A DNA stretch of 64,000 bases, from positions 498,001 through 562,000 of the forward strand of contig JAJEKV010000236.1 in NCBI GenBank assembly GCA_021234155.1, read 5' to 3'. Below, piece after piece: positions 56,612 through 64,000 of the stretch. The notes under the pieces were generated by a model. The model was not told the origin of the DNA, searched no databases, and saw only the letters and a list, made by a program, of their open reading frames with translations. The stretch's first letter is position 1, and each line of letters starts with the position of its first letter. The position numbers and the translations under genes were made by a program. Origin of the DNA: Isoetes taiwanensis. Lineage: Eukaryota; Streptophyta; Lycopodiopsida; Isoetales; Isoetaceae.

Positions 56612-57455
56612 GAATAGAGTAGAATAAATAGTGGCGATAGAAGACATGGTGGTTCAAATCCTCTAGTTTTTAACCTACAATTGTCAATGTTATTGTTCAA
56701 ACAATGTCAAAAGTTCGGATCAGATTATCTAGAAGGATGATAGAAACAGTAAAATTAGCGAGCGGCAAAATGGTCCATGGTAGCAAAAGGGAACTTAGAA
56801 AACCACAAGCAAAAATAATAATGCTAAGGTACCTACAATTTCTCTAAGATAGAAATGGATATGTTGTGATGTCTTGTGACATATATCTATAATTGTCCCA
56901 AATAGATCAAGCTCTACCCATCCATCATGAAGATTTTACAATTAACCAAAGATTCTGGATATTACACTACTTGTTGCCATCATCACAATTTCCACAACCA
57001 AAGATGTTTGACCAAAAAGCTCCATGAATTGCCATCCCAGCATGACGATCAAAAAACTAGATAAACAAAGCATAGATCTTAACAAATTTCTTGAAGCAAT
57101 AGGAAATCAACTTGGCGAAATGAAATTGAACAACAAATGAAAAGCAACCACCCCTACAAATGTCAGAAGTCATGCAAAAAGGCATAACAAAAGGACCATA
57201 CTTGAGCAAACTCCTCTTACCACCCTTACATTTAGCGGCTAAGCTTAAAAGTAGCCTATAACAAATATTGTAAGATAAGTGAGTTCAAGTATAGAAGAAT
57301 TGGCACATCAAGGTATCGATATAAATCGTTCCTTCAAGGAGATTGAGAACATTAAGAACAAAAAGAAAGGACATCAAAACAAGATAAATGACCAAAATTA
57401 GGCAAAGAGGAAACTAATAAAAAAGTGCACCCAGTAAGTTGATCAATATTGTTTT

Positions 57456-57467
57456 GCTCAGATACCA
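57456..57467 (-). other. Primer-binding site (one mismatch), initiator-Met tRNA
   Basis: On the minus strand TTGGTATCTGAGC matches the TTGGTATCAGAGC primer site with a single change. It lies on the inner side of the LTR-like block that starts near 58392, giving an LTR of about 0.9 kb. Confidence 0.6.
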
Positions 57468-57469
57468 AG

Positions 57470-58392
57470 GCCATGTCGATATCAATGTGAGGAGAATTAA
57501 AATGACTTGGGTTTAATCTAAGTCTTAGCATCCAATATGATTTTTTTTACATCTTAGTCGGTCAAGCCTTTGTCATACCATCCAAAACCACTATTGATCA
57601 GACGCATACCACTATTCAAATTAAACTCATGTTCAAGCCTTGACATACGTATTTAAAAAAATAAAATGGCAAACAAATTTAACCTTTGTTGTTATATAAT
57701 AGAAGAAGCATAATAGAAGCAGAAGAAGAGTGATTATCTGGAATTTATCTGGAATGGCCCTGACACTAGGTAGCATCCACTCAAGTCTCCTCTGCTAGGC
57801 CATGTGATGAACGTATGTTAGAACAAGAAACCATTGTTAGTCTCCTACACACTTCTCCCTGTAGATCAACTCTCACTAATTATTTCTCTGCAATACAGAA
57901 AAAGGGATTCACAGCAACAACGATCTCCAGGCTAGAGAAAGCCTGAGCCACCTAGGCGCAAATTGGCAAGGCTTTTTTATTTTAAAGCATCCAGGCATTG
58001 TTCTATGCCCAACGTCACCATTCAAGAAAAAAACAACCGAGAATGGCTTTGCTGCATATGCCTTTGCTGTGATATTAGGGCAGCACGCCAGAAGAAAAAG
58101 CACCAAAAACTCCAAGGGGGCAAATAACAGATTTTGCACTAGCCATAAGGAAGCAAGGCTATGATATCAAGGCAGCATGCTAGAAGGAAAAGCACCAAAA
58201 ACTACAAACGTGGCTTGAACAAGAAAGAATAACTAGGCATGCAAGAAAGGGAGGAAATGAAGCAAGGGATCAAGTCTAAAGCATGGAGATGAAGATGTGT
58301 TGATGAAGAAAATGAGAGACTAAAGGGATATATAAAACAAGAAAAACTTGACCATCATGTTACCTAACTAACTAAATGGCACTGGTTTTTTA
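57470..58392 (-). repeat. Minus-strand LTR
   Basis: From the 58392 end on the minus strand: AAAAAACCAGTGCCATTTAG, TTGTTTTATATATCCC (TATA box), CATCTTCATCTCCATGC and GACTTGATCCCTTGC, related to 54582-54720. Further in, a roughly 110-bp block (GCAGCATGCTAGAAGGAAAA, CACCAAAAACT) is tandemly duplicated at 58065-58125 and 58165-58210. The block ends at the primer site. Confidence 0.55.
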
Positions 58393-58398
58393 TTACCC

Positions 58399-59054
58399 GG
58401 TTAGGTAATTTTGTGATCCAACTTTTACTATATGCAGATGATGTGATTATTCTCGCAGATAGACCTGAAGTATTGCAAAGCGATCTAGATGTGTTAGCAC
58501 ATTTCTGTAAAGAAAGAAAGATGCAGGTTAATCCAGAGAAATTGAAGGCAATGATACATGGAACTGTAAGTAGACCAGATCTGTTCTATAATGCGGATAA
58601 CCTAGAAGCCGTGGATTATTACAAATACTTGAGTTTAGAGTTCTGTTCTAATTACGGATGCCAGAGGAAAAATGGCTTTGTATTGCATGCTAAAGAATGC
58701 CACAGATTATGTCTCACAGATGGGGGATTGAAAAAAATGGTATTTAAGACGTTGGTTCAGACCGCATTATTGTATAGGGCACTAATATGGGTACCAGCTA
58801 TCTCGAGAGAGAGTTGGGACCAAGTAGAAGTTGTTTTGAAGACTTCCTTAATAGAGGAACTAGGTATTAAATGCTTATGCAATAATGTTGGCCGCGACAA
58901 GATTGATCCGTTGGAAGGCGGAGGCCTTGAATCGGGCTATAAACTTTGTGAAACGGTACCAAAAAAAAAGGCGATAGCTTTGCTTCTCCAAGGAGGTGAT
59001 CAATCAATGGAATCGGGTTGGTACAATGATGTCATAAAATGGGCTGAGAATTGA
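58399..59054 (+). pseudogene. LINE family 2 reverse transcriptase, C-terminal half
   Basis: The frame opens RLGNFVIQLLLYADDVIILA, containing the catalytic YADD box. KMQVNPEKLKAMIHG and VDYYKYLSLEF (family 1: YKYLGIEIS) follow, then a thumb region (ALIWVPAISRESWDQVEVV) and ESGWYNDVIKWAEN before a stop at 59052-59054. It continues the fingers half that stops at 49394. Confidence 0.85.
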
Positions 59055-59082
59055 GGGATTACTGCGAATAGTTTGGCCAGAC

Positions 59083-59469
59083 GTGGCTATAGGGACGAGA
59101 GATTTAATGCAAATGCTAGTTGTGAACAAACTTTGGGCCAAACCAGGGTCTCAGATGGATTATTACAGGGAATATGTAAATTCTATGGTTGTGTACATAA
59201 ATCAAGCATATTTGGGGTCGAAGGTATCAAGACATACAAAACAGATTATTGCCAAGTACAGAACTAGTTCTCATCGTCTTGGAGTAGAGACATGGCACTG
59301 GGCAAGGATTCCAAGGGAAGACCGAAAATGCTTGTTATGTGAGTCAAACGAAGTGGAAGACAAGGCATGTGTCTTCCTTCATTGCTCGACTTATCAACAC
59401 TTAGAAGATGCCTTTGACATTGGCTTCATCAGCTTTCACTCATTGTTAGATATGTCATCTAAGCCTTAG
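59083..59469 (+). pseudogene. LINE family 2 ORF2 C-terminus with Cys/His knuckle
   Basis: This follows the stop by a frame change. VSRHTKQIIAKYRTSSHRLG, VETWHWARIPREDRKC and LLCESNEVEDKACVFLHCSTY match the GxHxLxxET and knuckle region of family 1 (TASHHLHVETSRW, CPSC...HTFLEC). Confidence 0.8.
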
Positions 59470-59577
59470 GTTTATACATGAGAAAGATAGAATCTCATAG
59501 AGTATTTTCGTTAAAAATGAAACAGATGTTATAACCCGTTGCTCCATGACCTCCAAGGTTCAAAAGGGGCATGATTA

Positions 59578-59770
<193 letters not shown>

Positions 59771-59774
59771 TTTC

Positions 59775-61265
59775 ATCTATCTTTACTTCAATGCTATAAG
59801 GTTTGAGCTCATTAGGGCAGATTTGGGATCTCAAAAGCGACCTCCTATCATCCATTCCGTCAAATTTCGCTCCTATTTTCCAATGCCATGTAGGATACCA
59901 AACTCTCATAATTATAAATTTACTTGGAATATTGCCTCGGAATGGGAGGATCGCACATGTATGGCGCCATCTGTCTTTAATTCTGTCACATGCTTCCTGC
60001 CCTCTACAATTCAAAAGTTGAATGTGTAGATTCAAGCTTTATATCCCACTTTCATTTTGAGGCCATGCGCCTTAAGTTCACAAACCAGGATCTTTACTTC
60101 ATCCCAATATAGGCTTCCCGTCCCCTACAATTCAAAATTTGAATTTGCTTAATGTATAAAAGCATGGATTGTAAGAGAATTGACGTTTTGATTTTCATAT
60201 GCATCATGCATATTTCAAAAATAGGATTTGTATGGACAGTCGGCTCACACGATGCGAATTGGTATAGGCATGCAAACTGTACACCTCAATTTCACGCCAT
60301 GTGATCCACACAGTATGGAAGCTCCAAATGATGTGTGGATAAGAATCCAACTGACCCATGAATATGCTCCAGTCTTCAATCGCAAAAAAAGGTCTAAAAA
60401 AATAAGAACTTAGACCTCGACATGTTGTGTCTTGCAGGCTCAAAAAGTGTCGACGTCTGGGCGGATGGCAGTTTATATCCATTGGATCCGTTGAATGGTA
60501 AGAAACTGTCATTTTGGGACACGTCAAGTTTAGTCCGATTTTGTAGTGATAATAACTTTGGCCTCCTTGGATATTGTGAGAGATTAAGAGACGATGAAGG
60601 CATTCGGAATTGAATACAATTTCTTGAGAGGAGCTGCTTCCAATTGTCATAAGAGAGCTATAACTTAAACCAACAGCTCTTTTTTCTCTCGCTTCATTAC
60701 TCCACTATAATGCTGACCGAGCAAAAGGTTTAAGCTTAGTTAGGATGATCCCGTCATTGCCCATGATTACGTGCTTATTCCTACATGACCTCCCCCGATC
60801 ATGTGCGCATGTGAGAACATTCAAGATGATCCCATTATTGCCAATGCTCACCGACTTAACCTATATGATCTTCGATCATGTACACACGCAGTGCATCATG
60901 GCCTAGAGATCATTTAAGATGATCTTGTTGGGAATGTTTGTAGTTATCATATATGCATTTGTATTGTCGAAGAGCCCAGTGTTGAACATCTCAGCAGAGA
61001 TCGGATATGCATAGATATCTTATAATTTTCGGTTTTGGCAGTAGTCAAGCTTATAATTGTTTTATTCTCAATAGTTTGAAGTGAGAAAAATTCAGAAGTG
61101 GTCCTGTGGGATATTTACATGAAGAACTAAGACTCTAAGTGGAAAGCCGATTGATCCGGCTCACTGAACTCCAAAGCCGCTTCCTAAACCATTGGAACCT
61201 ATATTATTTAGATGTGAGACTCATTTGCAGAAGGGTGCGTTGAAGGAGATCCGACTTAGGGATGC
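59775..61265. other. No clear gene; small direct repeats
   Basis: CTTCCTGCCCTCTACAATTC (59993) recurs as CTTCCCGTCCCCTACAATTC (60113). GATGATCCCGTCATTGCCCA (60743) recurs as GATGATCCCATTATTGCCAA (60827) with CATG...ATGATC text around both. The frames at 60204-60650 (minus) and 60422-60613 (plus) overlap and neither is recognisable. Confidence 0.35.
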
Positions 61266-61270
61266 ATTGT

Positions 61271-61758
61271 TCAAAAGTCTACAAGATGCAAATTATGATT
61301 AGGTAGATTAACTTGGCATTTGACAAGATAAAGATTAAATCTTTCAATATACTGATGCACACTCTCACCATGTTTAATGTGAAAGTTTTGCACCTCAAAG
61401 ATCAGATCTTGGGGATCAAGCAGCCTACCAAATCTTGCCAAGAATATCTTAACTATTTCATCCCATGAATTAGCATCTAAACTCATCACATATTCCAATC
61501 ATGCTCTCACTTCAGCATTTTTAAAACACTTTTTGAATTCAGAGAACTTCCATCCTTTTTTGTGTCCATATTCTTGATAGTATTCCTCAAAAGTCTTCAA
61601 AAAGTTATTGGCAATTATACTTGGATCAAATGTAGGCGGAGGAATTGGCATGTTCAACTCAAAGTAGTGGCAACGCATACCTGCATTTGCTTGAATACTC
61701 ACTCCTGGCACTGCAGCAGAGGTATCATGATTCTCTTGTGCTTCAACATGCTCAGAAG
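61271..61758 (-). pseudogene. Ty3/gypsy gag fragment
   Basis: The minus strand encodes a retrotransposon gag core: MPIPPPTFDPSIIANNFLKT, WKFSEFKKCFKNAEVRA, then after a single TGA (61499-61501) LEYVMSLDANSWDEIVKIFL, ARFGRLLDPQDLIFEVQNF and HIKHGESVHQYIERFNLYLV. The last blocks match the Retrotrans_gag family (F...F...L..L.Q...ESV..Y..RF). The TGA replaces the Trp expected in ..RAWLEY... The frame ends at a stop at 61271 before any zinc knuckle or protease. The frame upstream to 61782 begins MAFKRNNETSEH. Confidence 0.75.
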
Positions 61759-61799
61759 TTTCATTGTTTCTCTTGAAAGCCATGAGTTCAAATTTCAAT

Positions 61800-62995
61800 T
61801 AATGATCTCAGTAGGACCTCCAAAATGTTGAAGGTGTTCCTGGCAAACCCTCAACCTCAATGGCTTAGAACCTCCAGGTTGTTTATGGCAACCACTCTGT
61901 GCAAGAAAAAAGCCTATACACTGGATTAGTATTGCTTTCCCAAATGAGAAAAAAGGATGCCTCAGGAAAAATGATGCCATTTGCAAGCAGGATGAGATTT
62001 TATCATATTCCAATTCAAAAGATGCTTAAAGAGAATTTGGGGTCTAAAGTCAGATGCCAAAAGATTTGCAGAGATCACTCAAATATGCACTCCTCACCAG
62101 GTCAAAAATAAGTCAATATCCTTGGCAATGAGCAATTTTTCGTAGATCGAATTGCTTCAAGTAATCCATCAATTCTAAAAGTAAGGAAGGCAATTTCAAG
62201 CATCATCAGTCAAACCGGTCTCTAAATGAATGATCTCGATCGATTCTTGCATCCAAAGCGTTCAAAAATTTCTGTAAACAATTTTCCTTTTTCATAATCC
62301 TCTTTTTCGATCTGTTCTTGGCGAATCTAACTCAATTGTTTGTCTTTTTGCTTAATTTGAGTGTTCTTGGCTTAGAATGGGTCAATCTGGGAGCATTTAG
62401 CAATGATTAGACAACTAGTTCATTGAAGAAATCTGGATCATGGCGTGATAGATTTTTTAAAGTTCTCGAGAGTTCGGCCAATATATCGCACATGCATTTT
62501 CAATTTTGGCAGATCGGGTATATATAGCCTGGTCTGACGTGTATTATCAATAATTGCTTGCTATCTCCACGCGATGTCTGGCACGTTGCCAGCTCACATG
62601 CCCGGAGGCACCATGTGGCGGGGGGAGACTGGATGGGATGAGTGACTAGGCCCGGGGGAGGGGAGATAGATAGGAATTTTTTTTTTTTTTGAAACTTGGC
62701 ACGATTCCCAAGAACTCAAAAATGAAGGTCAAAACATAGTCTTTTTCAAAAATTATTTTTCCTCATGGAATCTTTTTTGATGCTCTATGACATGGAAGAA
62801 TCTTTTTTGTAAAAAGGACATCTGGCTTTTTTGACTCAAAATGGGGTAGAAGCTGATGATGTGGCAAGTTGGTATGGTGACTGGGCAAGTGGAAGATGAC
62901 ATGGCAATATGGTCTATGAAGAAAGGGATATCTCATTATCTATATGGTTTTGGTTATTCATTTGCTTGGTAACATATTAGTTGAAGCTAAGTATT
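61800..62995. other. No gene seen; probably holds the copia LTR
   Basis: The region just before 63020 should contain the 5' LTR of the copia element, but its start could not be fixed. A GC-rich patch with GGCGGGGGGAGACTGGATGG lies at about 62618-62640. Open frames here are unremarkable. Confidence 0.35.
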
Positions 62996-63022
62996 TGATT
63001 GAACATTTGTCTTTCTAACATT

Positions 63023-63034
63023 TGGTATCAGAGC
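63023..63034 (+). other. Primer-binding site of a Ty1/copia element
   Basis: TGGTATCAGAGC, complementary to initiator-Met tRNA, lies 2 bp after TCTAACA (63020), a plausible LTR end, and 8 bp before the gag ATG. Confidence 0.85.
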
Positions 63035-63042
63035 AAGAAATC

Positions 63043-64000
63043 ATGGCAAGTAGATTTGGAGCTAATCTACTAAGGATAGTAGAGCTCTACAAAGGGGGAC
63101 CTGGTTTTCAAGTATGGAAGGATGTTGTTAAGCATATTTTGGAAGTGAAAGAATTATGGGGTCTAGTTGATCCAAATGAAGGAGGACTTGCACAAGTTGG
63201 TGCAGAGAGTACCAGGCCTGCAAGGTCTGTTACTTGGCGGTGCTTCTCATTCATCTGTGTTTGTAGGCTTCTGCGGGTTTGGAGGTTTTGGTAGCACAAA
63301 TTACGATGGAACTTACGCTGTGTGGCGATGGGCGAGGTTATGCCAGAACAAAAGAGGCTCAAGGTATTATCACCTGCAAGGTCAATGCTACCATTAGATT
63401 GAAACTACGAAACATGAGTTCTAGAGAAATGTGGAAGTTTTTACTCACACTATGAAGAAAAGAGCTCGTCTCAGATAGATTTGCTAGAAAATGAATTAAG
63501 AAGTCTTAAGTTGAGAGAGGATAAAGATGTTTCTGAATTCTTTAACACATTTGACAACATAATGGCTGATCTGAATGGTGTTGGGATCAATCTAACAGAA
63601 AGATATCAAGTTCTTGCTATTGCTAGATCTATAGGAGAAAATGAACAACTTGCTATGTTTATTAGAAATATGGCAAAAACTAGAGAAGAAGCAGAAAATA
63701 TATTAAGAACAGAAGCTGAACAAAAGCAAATGCTCAAAGGAGAAGATGATGAAACATCAGAGATATTGTTTGCTGGAAAAAGGAGAAATGAAAAAAGGAC
63801 CTGTTTTTACTGTCAAGAATCAGGCCATTATAAGAATAACTGTCCCAAATTAAATAAAGAGTTCAATTGTTATACTTGTGGAGGTAAAGGGCATTTAGCT
63901 GCAAAATGCCCAATTCCAAAGGACTATAACAAAGCAAAGGGAACTGGAAGTTTCAACAGAGGAGCAAAAGGAAATCATAGCAGGGGACGAGGTGGAAAAA
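63043..64000 (+). pseudogene. Ty1/copia gag, partial, runs off the window
   Basis: The start ATG (63043) follows the primer site. GFQVWKDVVKHILEVKELWG matches the N-terminal copia gag block (W...M...L....LW..V). Reading moves to another frame by 63342 (AQGIITCKVNATIRLKLRN, then MSSREMWKF) and returns from 63451: QIDLLENELRSLKL, VSEFFNTFDNIMADL (UBN2-type gag). Two CCHC knuckles close it, CFYCQESGHYKNNC and CYTCGGKGHLAAKC, with a basic Gly/Arg tail (NRGAKGNHSRGRGG) at the window edge. The 63190-63340 stretch fits no frame and may be an insertion, intron or decay. Gag would package the element's RNA in virus-like particles in the cytoplasm. Confidence 0.8.

Larger units (their letters stand above)
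49395..58398. mobile_element. Composite nested insertion interrupting LINE family 2
   Basis: The LINE reading stops at 49394 and resumes at 58399. The left border, read on the minus strand, ends with CGCATAATGATAAGAAGATA. The right border, read on the minus strand, begins with GTAATAAAAAACCAGTGCC. At 54515-54605 on the plus strand close relatives of these two border sequences lie next to each other. This suggests that both borders belong to one element type and that the region was built by repeated insertion or inversion. Contents are listed separately. Confidence 0.6.

Noticed and set aside
60204-60650. 148-codon minus-strand frame overlapping a 63-codon plus-strand frame
   Set aside because: Neither shows a recognisable family, and both depend on a stop-poor stretch.

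Overview
The window is nuclear DNA from a land plant with a large, transposon-rich genome. The evidence is eukaryotic and plant-like: spliced remnants of a mitochondrial carrier gene, a fragment of a plant-type glyoxal oxidase (GLOX), LTR retroelements primed by initiator-Met tRNA, tRNA-derived SINEs, hAT-type MITEs and several LINE families. A seed-free plant (fern or lycophyte) is possible, because the dominant LINE has an ORF1 unlike that of ordinary angiosperm L1s, but this is inference. No intact, expressible host gene, tRNA, rRNA or CRISPR array was recognised.

Layout. (1) 1.5-11.7 kb is a tandem segmental duplication (copy A about 1510-7140, copy B about 7161-11680). Each copy is the empty-site control for insertions in the other: copy A alone holds a LINE fragment (1681-2228) and a 572-bp hAT-type MITE (6155-6726). 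(2) 11.4-12.9 kb is a long inverted repeat with arms of about 0.7 kb. (3) 13-21 kb is decayed DNA with SINEs, LINE tails, an L1-type LINE remnant and long microsatellites. (4) 21.36-30.29 kb is a nearly complete minus-strand LINE (ORF1, endonuclease, reverse transcriptase) split by a 4736-bp DNA element (23460-28195). That element has compound terminal inverted repeats, a 5-bp target duplication, palindromic subterminal arrays and captured host gene fragments including GLOX. (5) 31-39 kb holds a tRNA-derived SINE, LINE remnants and a degenerate GATTC-rich tract. (6) 40.6-42.9 kb is a decayed minus-strand mitochondrial carrier gene with recognisable exons. (7) 47.7-59.8 kb is a second plus-strand LINE family split by about 9 kb of nested elements: an internally deleted LTR element, a minus-strand LTR with PBS, and a second hAT-type MITE. 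(8) 61.3-64 kb holds a Ty3/gypsy gag fragment and the start of a Ty1/copia element.

The unifying system is retrotransposition in trans. LINE 3' ends across the window share a 3' module: a small RNA hairpin, then a CATAGGCC...GTGGACGTTAAAA block, then a microsatellite whose unit differs by copy (TTCC, ATTCT, AAATC). The tRNA-derived SINE ends in the same GACGTTAAAA block. The hairpin is kept with compensating changes, including a GAAA to TTCG loop swap, which suggests it is the template signal read by the LINE reverse transcriptase. The two LINE families also share an odd arrangement: ORF1 ends in UAG-GAA and the endonuclease continues in the same frame with no ATG.
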